Shown: positions 17,168 through 27,408 of the stretch, one piece after another
Layout: every line of letters starts with the position of its first letter
Position numbering within the stretch: position 1 is the stretch's first letter
Assembly: GCF_031085175.1 (NCBI RefSeq)
Contig: NZ_JAVHUY010000021.1
Coordinates: 62,001-126,000, forward strand
Direction of reading: 5' to 3'
Origin: Phytohabitans maris
GTDB lineage: Bacteria > Actinomycetota > Actinomycetes > Mycobacteriales > Micromonosporaceae
Length of the DNA: 64,000 bases
Program-made: the position numbers and the translations under genes
The notes under the pieces: generated by a model
Told to the model about the DNA's origin: nothing
Databases searched by the model: none
What the model saw: only the letters and a program-made list of their open reading frames with translations

Positions 17168-17782
17168 ATGACTCAGCGTGGTCGCACCACTCCATCTCGA
17201 AGCTCCGGCGACCGCCGCCGCCCGCCGGCCGGCGCCGACCGGACCCCGCAGCCGCGGGTGTCCAAGGAGCGGGTCGCCGCCGTCGTGCGGCCGGTGGTGA
17301 CCGCCGCCGGGTACGACCTGGAGGACCTCGCGGTCTCCCGGGCCGGGCGGCGGCACGTGGTGCGGGTGACGATCGACGGCGACCGGGGCGTGAGCCTCGA
17401 CGACATCGCCGACGTCTCCCGGACCGTCTCGGCGGCGCTCGACGCGGCCGAGGAGACCGAGGGCGACCTGCTGCCCGGGGAGTACGAGCTGGAGGTCAGC
17501 TCGCGCGGCGTGGACCGGCCGCTGACCCTGCCCCGGCACTGGCGGCGCAACGTCGGGCGGCTGGTGAAGGCGAGCGTGGCCGGGCGGCAGGTCACCGGGC
17601 GGATCAAGGCCGCCGGCGACGACGGCGTGACGCTCGATGTCGACGGCACCGTCCAGGAGGTGGCCCACGCCGACCTCGGGCCAGGCCGGGTGCAGCTGGA
17701 GTTCACCCGGTGGGGTGAGGTCGAGGGCGCCGACGAGGACGACGAGATCGATGAGATCGACGAGGAGGACGAGGAGAGGTGA
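17168..17782 (+). CDS. rimP: ribosome maturation factor RimP
   Basis: A 204-aa 30S assembly factor. The core contains [51 protein letters not shown] and [14 protein letters not shown], both diagnostic. An Arg/Pro-rich N-terminal tail and an acidic C-terminal tail ([15 protein letters not shown]) extend it beyond the E. coli length. The ATG at 17168 follows GAGAGAGG. It overlaps nusA by GTGA, the usual rimP-nusA-ylxR-infB order. Confidence 0.96.
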   Translation: MTQRGRTTPSRSSGDRRRPPAGADRTPQPRVSKERVAAVVRPVVTAAGYDLEDLAVSRAGRRHVVRVTIDGDRGVSLDDIADVSRTVSAALDAAEETEGDLLPGEYELEVSSRGVDRPLTLPRHWRRNVGRLVKASVAGRQVTGRIKAAGDDGVTLDVDGTVQEVAHADLGPGRVQLEFTRWGEVEGADEDDEIDEIDEEDEER

Positions 17783-18813
17783 ACATCGACCTCGCGGCGC
17801 TGCGCGCCCTCGAACGGGAGCGGGAGATCCCGTTCGACACGATCCTCGCGGCGATCGAGACCGCGCTGCTGACCGCGTACCGGCACACGGAGGGCGCCGA
17901 GGCGCACGCGCGGGTGGAGATCGACCGGAAGACCGGCGCCGCGCTCGTGTACGCGCAGGAGCTGGACCCGGACGGCGCCGTGATCCGCGAGTGGGACGAC
18001 ACCCCGCACGACTTCGGCCGCATCGCCGCGATGACCGCCAAGCAGGTCATCCTGCAGCGGTTGCGCGAGGCCACCGACGAGGTGCACTTCGGCGAGTACG
18101 TGGGCCGCGACGGCGACCTGGTGACCGGCGTGGTGCAGGCGCACGAGGCGCGCTCGGAAAAGGGCATCGTCACCGTCGACCTGGGCAAGCTGGAGGCGGT
18201 ACTGCCCCACTCCGAGCAGGTGCCCGGCGAGATCTACGGGCACGGCCAGCGGATCCGCTGCGTCGTCGTCCACGTGGCCAAGGGCTTCCGCGGCCCACAG
18301 ATCACGCTCTCCCGGTCGCACCCCAACCTCGTGAAGAAGCTTTTCGCGCTGGAGGTGCCGGAGATCGCCGACGGCACGGTGGAGATCGCGGCGATCGCCC
18401 GTGAGGCGGGTCACCGCACCAAGATCGCCGTACGCTCGACCGCGCCGGGGGTCAACGCCAAGGGCGCCTGCATCGGTCCCATGGGCCAGCGGGTCCGCGC
18501 GGTGATGAGCGAGCTGCACGGTGAAAAAATCGACATCATCGACTGGTCGGACGATCCCGCCCACTTCGTCGGCAACGCGCTCTCGCCCGCCAAGGCGCTG
18601 CGCGTGGAGGTCATCGACGCGGCGACCCGTACCGCTCGGGTCACCGTTCCGGACTTCCAGCTCTCGCTCGCGATCGGTCGGGAAGGGCAGAACGCCCGGC
18701 TCGCCGCGCGGCTCACCGGATGGCGGATCGACATCCGCCCGGACAACGAGCCGGCGCGGCCCGCCGGTAGCGATCATGCGACCGAGCCAGGCGGCGCGGT
18801 CGCCGAGGCGTAG
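17779..18813 (+). CDS. nusA: transcription termination/antitermination protein NusA
   Basis: A 344-aa RNA polymerase-associated factor. The N-terminal domain ([15 protein letters not shown]) is followed by S1 ([33 protein letters not shown]) and two KH domains ([28 protein letters not shown], then [27 protein letters not shown]). The C-terminal acidic repeats of proteobacterial NusA are absent, as usual in actinobacteria. The GTG overlaps the rimP stop. Confidence 0.96.
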   Translation: MNIDLAALRALEREREIPFDTILAAIETALLTAYRHTEGAEAHARVEIDRKTGAALVYAQELDPDGAVIREWDDTPHDFGRIAAMTAKQVILQRLREATDEVHFGEYVGRDGDLVTGVVQAHEARSEKGIVTVDLGKLEAVLPHSEQVPGEIYGHGQRIRCVVVHVAKGFRGPQITLSRSHPNLVKKLFALEVPEIADGTVEIAAIAREAGHRTKIAVRSTAPGVNAKGACIGPMGQRVRAVMSELHGEKIDIIDWSDDPAHFVGNALSPAKALRVEVIDAATRTARVTVPDFQLSLAIGREGQNARLAARLTGWRIDIRPDNEPARPAGSDHATEPGGAVAEA

Positions 18814-18827
18814 GGGTAGACTCTCTG

Positions 18828-19148
18828 TTGGTACGACGTGCGCGGCCGGTGCGCACCTGTGTGGGTTGCCGGCAGCGGGCGGCGGCCACCGATTTGCTAC
18901 GGGTTGTCGCGGTTCCCAGTGAGGCTGGCCACAGCCTCATGGTGGATCCGGCCCGTAGACTGCCGGGTCGGGGAGCTCACCTGCATCCTGATCCGGCTTG
19001 CTTCGCGCTGGCGGAGCGGCGTCGAGCCTTCGGGCGAGCGCTGCGCCTCACCGGTGTCCTGGACACCGGTGCGCTGGCCGAGCACATCCGTGCGGTAGCC
19101 ACTACGACCGGCCAGCAGGCCGGTCGGGGGTCGCAAAGAGCAAGGTAG
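18828..19148 (+). CDS. ylxR: YlxR family RNA-binding protein (DUF448)
   Basis: A 106-aa protein with RPVRTCVGCRQRAAATDLLRVV at the N-terminus and the PGRGAHLHPDPACF segment, both diagnostic of YlxR between nusA and infB. The start is a rare TTG 14 bp after nusA; no better ATG/GTG precedes the conserved RPVRTCVGC. Confidence 0.88.
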   Translation: MVRRARPVRTCVGCRQRAAATDLLRVVAVPSEAGHSLMVDPARRLPGRGAHLHPDPACFALAERRRAFGRALRLTGVLDTGALAEHIRAVATTTGQQAGRGSQRAR

Positions 19149-19255
19149 GACGACCGACATGAGCACACGATGAAGTCGCTGAAATGACCAGGCTTCAAGT
19201 GCAGGAGTGAGGTCGCTGCGGGTGCCGCCCGCACGACCTCGGAGTGAGGAGTGCA

Positions 19256-22294
<3,039 letters not shown>

Positions 22295-22311
22295 GACGCG
22301 TGGTTCGTAGA

Positions 22312-22341
22312 GCGCCCCGCCGGCACCCGCCGGCGGGGCGC
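22312..22341 (+). terminator. hairpin terminator after infB
   Basis: GCGCCCCGCCGG pairs perfectly with CCGGCGGGGCGC across a 6-nt loop, 17 nt after the infB stop. Confidence 0.8.
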
Positions 22342-22356
22342 TTCGCGTCGGGCCAG

Positions 22357-22362
22357 TAAGTT
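22357..22362 (+). promoter_or_regulatory. -10-like TAAGTT box for DUF503 gene
   Basis: TAAGTT lies 8 nt before the GTG at 22371, downstream of the infB terminator, with no Shine-Dalgarno. It fits a leaderless start of a new transcript. Confidence 0.5.
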
Positions 22363-22370
22363 CTCTCGGC

Positions 22371-22664
22371 GTGTACACCGGAACCGCTGTGTTTGACGTG
22401 CTCCTCCCAGGGGACTCACGTTCGTTGAAGGCCAAGCGCTCGTACGTGCGGCCGATCGTCGCGGCCTTGCGCAAGTTCGAGGTCTCCGTGGCCGAGGTCG
22501 GCGCGCTCGACCGGCACGGGCGGGCGGAGATCGGGGTGGCGGTGGTGGCCGCCGAGCCCGGGCACGTGGGGGAGGTGCTCGACTCCTGCGAGCGGCTCGT
22601 CGCCGGCCGCCCGGAGCTCGAACTGCTGTCCGTGAGGCGCCGGCTACACGGCGACGAGGACTGA
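22371..22664 (+). CDS. DUF503 protein
   Basis: A 97-aa protein. DSRSLKAKRSYVRPIV and ALRKFEVSVAEVGALDRHGRAEIGVAVV match the DUF503 family that conservatively lies between infB and rbfA in Gram-positive genomes. It is a small alpha/beta protein, probably linked to ribosome assembly by location only. The GTG start is leaderless-like (TAAGTT box at 22357). Confidence 0.9.
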   Translation: MYTGTAVFDVLLPGDSRSLKAKRSYVRPIVAALRKFEVSVAEVGALDRHGRAEIGVAVVAAEPGHVGEVLDSCERLVAGRPELELLSVRRRLHGDED

Positions 22665-22760
22665 TTTTGTGCTGCTCACACGGGTAGTGTGCAGAGGGTT
22701 GGCGGGTGTCTCCGGCCGCCTGGCCGGGTGCGCGCAAATGGAGCTTCCGGAGGTGGCGAG

Positions 22761-23237
22761 ATGACGGACCCGGCCAAGGTACGCCGGCACGCGGAACGGG
22801 TGCGGGAGCTGGTGGCTTCGGTGGTGCGCACCCAGATCAAGGATCCCCGCCTCGGCATGATCACCATCACGGACGCCCGGATCACCGCCGACCTGCGCGA
22901 CGCCACGGTCTTCTACACGGTGCTCGGTGACGCGGCGGCCCAGGCGGGCACCGCGGCGGCCCTCGACAGCGCCAAGGGGCTCGTGCGCAGCACGGTGGGC
23001 AAGGCGCTCGGGCTGCGCCACTCGCCGACGCTGACCTTCATCCACGACGACGTGCAGGACCACGCCAAGCACATCGACGACCTGCTCGCCCAGGCGCGCA
23101 CCGCCGACGCCGAGGTGCAGCGGATGGCGGCCGGCGCGGAGTACGCGGGCGAGTCCAACCCGTACAAGGAGGAGTCCGAGGAGGACGAGTCCGACGAGCC
23201 GGACGCCGCCGCGGACGACTCCCGGGACCGGCCGTGA
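22761..23237 (+). CDS. rbfA: ribosome-binding factor A
   Basis: A 158-aa cold-shock 30S maturation factor. The KH-like core contains VRELVASVVRTQIKDPRLGMITITDARITADLRDATVFYTVLG and LGLRHSPTLTFIHDDVQDHAKHIDDLL. The C-terminal tail is acidic. The ATG at 22761 follows GGAGGTGG. Its stop overlaps the GTG of the next gene. Confidence 0.95.
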   Translation: MTDPAKVRRHAERVRELVASVVRTQIKDPRLGMITITDARITADLRDATVFYTVLGDAAAQAGTAAALDSAKGLVRSTVGKALGLRHSPTLTFIHDDVQDHAKHIDDLLAQARTADAEVQRMAAGAEYAGESNPYKEESEEDESDEPDAAADDSRDRP

Positions 23238-24304
23238 CCTCCGTGGTGGAGGTGCCGGCCGCGGAGACGGCCGAGCCGACCGCCGCCGACTGGGCCGCCG
23301 CCGTCGCCGCCGTGCACGGGCTGCCGGCGGGTGGCACGGTGCTGCTGGTCTGCCACGTCAACCCGGACGGCGACGCGCTGGGCAGCATGCTCGGCATGGC
23401 GCTGGGCCTGCGCCGGCTGGGGATCACCCAGCTCCAGGCGACGTTCCCGGGCGCGACGGCCGGGTCCGGCGACGACGGGTACGCCGGGCCGCCGGAGGTG
23501 CCCGAGCCGTTCCGCTGGCTGCCCGGCCTCGACCTGCTGGTGCCGGCCGCCGACGCGTATCCGGCACCGGACCTGTTCCTCTGCTTCGACGCGGCGAGCG
23601 CCTCGCGGCTCGGCGGGCTGGCCGACCGGCTCGGCACGGCCGGCGCCGCCGTGGTGCTCGACCACCATGCCTCCAACACCCGGTTCGGCGGCATCCACCT
23701 GGTCGACCCCGGTGCCGCCGCCACTTCCGTGGTGGCCGAGGGGCTGCTCAACCGGCTGGAGGTGCCGCTCGACGCGGAGATCGCCCAGTGCCTGTACGTG
23801 GCGCTGGCCACCGACACCGGCTCGTTCCGGTTCGACATGACCACCCCGGCGGTGCACGAGATGGCCGCCCGGCTCATCGCGACCGGCATCAGCCCGGGTG
23901 TCATCTCCCGCCGGATCTTCGACACCCGCCCGTTCGGCGCGGTTCGGCTCTACGGTGACGTGCTGCAGCGCGCCAAGCTGGAGCCCGAGGCGGCCGGCGG
24001 GGTGGGGCTCGTGTGGACGTACGCGACGCTCGACGACCTGGCCCGCCACGGCCAGAAGCCGTACGTGCTGGAGGCGCTCATCGACTCCGTGCGCTGCGCG
24101 GCGGAGGCCGATGTGAGCTGCGTGGTCAAGCAGGCCGGCCCGGGCGAGTGGGCGGTGTCGATGCGCAGCAAGGGCGCGGTCGACGTGAGCCGGGTCGCGG
24201 TGGCGCTGGGCGGGGGCGGCCACCGGCTGGCCGCGGGCTTCACCGGGCGGGGCTCGGTCGATGACGTGATCGGGTCCATCCGGGCCGAGCTTCGAGGGGC
24301 ATGA
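23234..24304 (+). CDS. DHH/DHHA1 phosphoesterase, NrnA-like
   Basis: A 356-aa bifunctional oligoribonuclease/pAp phosphatase-type protein. Metal motifs are HVNPDGDALGSML, LFLCFDAAS, VVLDHHASNT (DHH) and ATDTGSFRF. The DHHA1 domain ends with VALGGGGHRLAAGF. It overlaps rbfA by GTGA, the standard actinobacterial arrangement. Likely degrades nano-RNA or pAp; which one is not decidable here. Confidence 0.92.
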   Translation: MTSVVEVPAAETAEPTAADWAAAVAAVHGLPAGGTVLLVCHVNPDGDALGSMLGMALGLRRLGITQLQATFPGATAGSGDDGYAGPPEVPEPFRWLPGLDLLVPAADAYPAPDLFLCFDAASASRLGGLADRLGTAGAAVVLDHHASNTRFGGIHLVDPGAAATSVVAEGLLNRLEVPLDAEIAQCLYVALATDTGSFRFDMTTPAVHEMAARLIATGISPGVISRRIFDTRPFGAVRLYGDVLQRAKLEPEAAGGVGLVWTYATLDDLARHGQKPYVLEALIDSVRCAAEADVSCVVKQAGPGEWAVSMRSKGAVDVSRVAVALGGGGHRLAAGFTGRGSVDDVIGSIRAELRGA

Positions 24305-24370
24305 CGACGCAGCGTTTCCTTCCGCTACCGGTCCGTATGCCGGGAACCTAGGGCGCGTTCATCTGACTTA

Positions 24371-24391
24371 ACGCTAACTTGGTTGGCGTTG
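24371..24391. promoter_or_regulatory. imperfect 21-bp inverted repeat upstream of small ORF
   Basis: AACGCTAAC and GTTGGCGTT flank a TTG centre, pairing at eight of nine positions. It lies 68 bp after the DHH gene and about 200 bp before the 29-aa ORF, in an otherwise geneless stretch (24305-24587). An operator role is possible. Confidence 0.4.
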
Positions 24392-24587
24392 CGTGCCGGT
24401 TCGTGCGTGAGTTCGTATCCATGAGCGCCGCGTGCGGCCGGTGTTGCCTCCAGGGTCCGACCGACCCGGGCTCGCGCCACTGTCGCTCCGGCGATCCCGG
24501 AGGGCCGTCCCGGCGCACCGCACGACCGCCCGCTGTGTGGCCTCGCATGCCGCGCGCCGCACACGCCCTGGAAGGATCGCCGTTCCC

Positions 24588-24677
24588 ATGGCCAGCAAGC
24601 CCAAGCCGCAGACCTCTGAGGAAGAGCGCGAGCAGGCCCGCCGCGCCCTGCAGACCTCGATGGACACGCGCCAGTAA
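24588..24677 (+). CDS. 29-aa small protein, hypothetical
   Basis: The ORF reads MASKPKPQTSEEEREQAR and ends RRALQTSMDTRQ. GGAAGGA lies 11 nt before the ATG, a little far but plausible. The product is highly charged, with a helical Glu/Arg-rich centre and no membrane segment. A perfect hairpin follows 16 nt after the stop. I do not recognise a family. The long upstream region with an inverted repeat suggests an independently regulated small gene, but a chance ORF cannot be excluded. Confidence 0.4.
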   Translation: MASKPKPQTSEEEREQARRALQTSMDTRQ

Positions 24678-24693
24678 CGCACGCTCTTGATTG

Positions 24694-24714
24694 GCCGTGG
24701 CACCATGCCACGGC
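24694..24714 (+). terminator. perfect 9-bp hairpin before membrane-protein gene
   Basis: GCCGTGGCA and TGCCACGGC pair across a CCA loop. It begins 16 nt after the small ORF and ends directly at the ATG at 24715, so it could terminate the former or attenuate translation of the latter. Confidence 0.55.
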
Positions 24715-25134
24715 ATGCGGATCGAAGGCCCTGACGGCCGCCGGTGGTGGGTCGGCCGGCGCTGGTTGCCCTGGCGGTGGCGTCCCCGCGGTGCCGATGT
24801 CGGCGGCGGTGTCCCCGACTTTCCGGTGAGCGGTGACGAGCCCATCGGCTTCCTGATCGCGATCGGCGTCCTCGCCGTGATCGTCGTCCTGCCGGCCATC
24901 CTCGTCGCCGCCGTCTTCGTGGCCGAGTGGCTCCTGCTGCTCCTGCTGCTGCCGATCGTCACCGTGCTCCGGGTGGGCTTCGGCATGCCCTGGACCGTCG
25001 TCGCCCGCGCCAAGGGCGCGCGCTACACCGAGCAGGTCTCCGGCTGGCGCCGGTCGCGTGAGCTCATCCGGACCACCCGCTCCGAGATCAAGGAGTACGG
25101 CGAACCGCGCTCGCTCTTCAGTGTAAGTACCTAG
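24715..25134 (+). CDS. small membrane protein, hypothetical
   Basis: A 139-aa protein. The N-terminal 45 residues are Trp/Arg/Gly-rich (GRRWWVGRRWLPWRWRPRG). A long hydrophobic region follows (about 46-100; IGFLIAIGVLAVIVVLPAILVAA, then LLLLLLLPIVTVL), probably two membrane helices. The C-terminal tail is basic, with VSGWRRSRELIRTTRSEI. ATG 24715 abuts a perfect hairpin; a TTG at 24691 is an alternative start. Family not recognised. It lies between the DHH gene and a MATE transporter. Confidence 0.65.
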   Translation: MRIEGPDGRRWWVGRRWLPWRWRPRGADVGGGVPDFPVSGDEPIGFLIAIGVLAVIVVLPAILVAAVFVAEWLLLLLLLPIVTVLRVGFGMPWTVVARAKGARYTEQVSGWRRSRELIRTTRSEIKEYGEPRSLFSVST

Positions 25135-25177
25135 GAACGTTGCGGTCATTACGCGACCGGTGTCAGGATTGCGGGCG

Positions 25178-26479
25178 ATGTCCCCGTACTCCTCGCGCCG
25201 GGTCGCGGCTCTCGCGCTGCCCGCGCTGATCGTGCTGGCCGCCGAGCCGATCTACGTGCTCGTCGACACCGCGGTCGTGGGTCACCTGGGCAGCGTCCCG
25301 CTGGCCGCCCTCGCGATCGGTGGCACGGTGATGTCGGCCGCCGCCTGGCTGGGCACCGTGATGGCGTACGGCACGACCGGCCGCTCCGCCCGCCGGTTCG
25401 GCGCCGGGGACCGGGCCGCCGCGGTCGCCGAGGGGGTGCAGGCGTCGTGGCTCGCGTTCGGCGTGGGGCTCGCGCTGGCCGTGGTCGCTCAGGTGGCGGC
25501 CGGCCCGCTCGCCCGTACCCTCGGCGGTGGCGACCCGGTCGTGGCCGGCGCCGCCGCGCAGTGGCTGCGGATCGCGGCGCTGGGCGCCCCCGGCCTGCTC
25601 CTGGCCGCGGCCGGCAACGGCTGGATGCGCGGGGTACAGGACACCCGACGTCCGCTTTACTACGTGCTCGGCGCCAACGCGCTCTCCGCGGTGCTCTGCC
25701 CGATCCTGGTGTACCCGGCCGGGTTCGGGCTGGTCGGCTCGGCCGTGGCCAACGTGGTCGCGCAGACCGTCGCCGGCGTCCTCTTCGCCCGGGCGCTGGT
25801 CGCCGAGCGGGTGTCGCTGCGCCCGCGCCCCGAGGTGATCGGCCAGCAGATCGTGCTCGGCCGCGACCTGCTGATCCGCGGCTCGGCGTTTCAGGCCTGC
25901 TTCCTCTCCGCGACCGCGGTGGCCGCCCGCTTCGGCACGGCGGTCGTCGCCGCGCACCAGATCACCGTCCAGCTGTGGTTCTTCTGCGCGCTCGCCCTCG
26001 ACGCGGTGGCGATCGCCGCCCAGTCGCTGGTCGGTGCCGCGCTCGGCGCCGGGTACGACCGCGAGGCCCGCGACCTGGGCCGGCGGATCGCGCTGATCGG
26101 CGGCGTCTGCGGGGCGTGCTTCGCCGTCGTGATCGGGGCGGGGGCGGACGTGGTGCCGGGCTGGTTCAGCGGCGACCCCGCGGTCCGCGACCAGGCACTG
26201 GTGGCCTGGCCGTGGTTCGTCGCGCTGCTGCCGCTGGCCGGTGTCGTCTACGCCCTGGACGGCGTGCTCATCGGCGCCGGCGACGCCCGCTATCTGCGCA
26301 ACGTCACGATCGTGGCCGCGCTCGCCGGCTTCCTGCCGGTGGTGTGGCTCGCCTACGCGCTGGACGCCGGGCTCGGCGGCATCTGGGCCGGGCTGTCGCT
26401 CTTCATCGTGCTGCGCCTGGTCACCCTGCTGCTCCGCATGCGCTCCGGCGCCTGGGCCGTGGTCGGCGCGGTGCGGTAG
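25178..26479 (+). CDS. MATE-family efflux transporter
   Basis: A 433-aa membrane protein with about 12 hydrophobic segments in two homologous halves. Family features include PIYVLVDTAVVGHLGSVPLAALAIGG in helix 1-2, NGWMRGVQDTRRPLYYVLGAN and ALDAVAIAAQSLVGAALGAG in the second half. This DinF-like subgroup often lies near truB/rbfA in actinobacteria. Exports cationic compounds by cation antiport; substrate unknown. A GTG at 25160 would add six residues. Confidence 0.92.
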   Translation: MSPYSSRRVAALALPALIVLAAEPIYVLVDTAVVGHLGSVPLAALAIGGTVMSAAAWLGTVMAYGTTGRSARRFGAGDRAAAVAEGVQASWLAFGVGLALAVVAQVAAGPLARTLGGGDPVVAGAAAQWLRIAALGAPGLLLAAAGNGWMRGVQDTRRPLYYVLGANALSAVLCPILVYPAGFGLVGSAVANVVAQTVAGVLFARALVAERVSLRPRPEVIGQQIVLGRDLLIRGSAFQACFLSATAVAARFGTAVVAAHQITVQLWFFCALALDAVAIAAQSLVGAALGAGYDREARDLGRRIALIGGVCGACFAVVIGAGADVVPGWFSGDPAVRDQALVAWPWFVALLPLAGVVYALDGVLIGAGDARYLRNVTIVAALAGFLPVVWLAYALDAGLGGIWAGLSLFIVLRLVTLLLRMRSGAWAVVGAVR

Positions 26480-26523
26480 GACCGCGCGAGTTCCTCGACC
26501 TGCCCTAGTGGAGACTTGCGCGC

Positions 26524-27408
26524 GTGAGTACGGACGGGCTGGTGGTCGTGGACAAGGCCGGCGGGATGACGTCGCACGACGTCGTCGCACGCGTACGGCG
26601 GCTGGCGCGCACACGCCGGGTCGGGCACGGGGGCACGCTCGACCCGATGGCGACCGGCGTGCTGGTGATCGGGGTGGGCCGGGCGACGCGGCTGCTGACG
26701 TACGTGATCGGGTCGGCCAAGGGCTACACCGCGACCATCCGGCTCGGGCAGGCCACGGTCACCGACGACGCCGAGGGCGAGGTCGTGGCCACCACGCCGG
26801 CCGGGGACGTGACCGACGACGCGATCCGCGGTGGGCTGGCCGGGCTCACCGGCGAGATCGCGCAGGTGCCCAGCGCGGTCAGCGCCATCAAGATCGACGG
26901 CAAGCGGGCGTACAAGCGGGTGCGGGAGGGGGAGCAGGTGACGCTCGCCGCCCGGCCGGTGACCATCTCGCGCCTCGACCCGCTGGCGATCCGGCGGCCG
27001 GCGCCGGACCTGGTGGACGTCGACGTCGAGGTGGTGTGCTCCTCCGGGACGTACGTGCGGGCCATCGCCCGTGACCTCGGCGCCGGCCTGGGCGTGGGCG
27101 GGCACCTGACGGCGCTGCGCCGTACCGCCGTCGGTGGCTTCACGCTCGCCGAGGCGTCCACATTGGAGGAGTTGGAGAAGGTGGCGCCCGAGGTGGTCAA
27201 CCTGCCCCTCGCGGACGCGGCGCGCCGGTTCTTCGCCGCCCGGGAGGCCACTGTGGACGAAGCCCGGACGCTGTCCCACGGCGGGCCGCTGGACCAGGCC
27301 GGGATCGACGGCCCCTACGCGGTCTTCGCCCCGGACGGCGGCCTGCTCGCGATCGTGCGGGAGCGCGCCGGACGGGCCCGACCCGAGGTGGTCTTCACCG
27401 GCTCGTGA
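26524..27408 (+). CDS. truB: tRNA pseudouridine(55) synthase TruB
   Basis: A 294-aa enzyme. GLVVVDKAGGMTSHDVVARVRR and the catalytic-Asp motif GHGGTLDPMATGVLVIGVGRATRL are diagnostic. CSSGTYVRAIARDLGAGLGVGGHLTALRR is the conserved second motif. A C-terminal PUA-like part is present. The GTG lies 44 bp after the MATE gene. It converges on the NACHT gene, with a 14-bp overlap of the two 3' ends. Confidence 0.96.
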   Translation: MSTDGLVVVDKAGGMTSHDVVARVRRLARTRRVGHGGTLDPMATGVLVIGVGRATRLLTYVIGSAKGYTATIRLGQATVTDDAEGEVVATTPAGDVTDDAIRGGLAGLTGEIAQVPSAVSAIKIDGKRAYKRVREGEQVTLAARPVTISRLDPLAIRRPAPDLVDVDVEVVCSSGTYVRAIARDLGAGLGVGGHLTALRRTAVGGFTLAEASTLEELEKVAPEVVNLPLADAARRFFAAREATVDEARTLSHGGPLDQAGIDGPYAVFAPDGGLLAIVRERAGRARPEVVFTGS

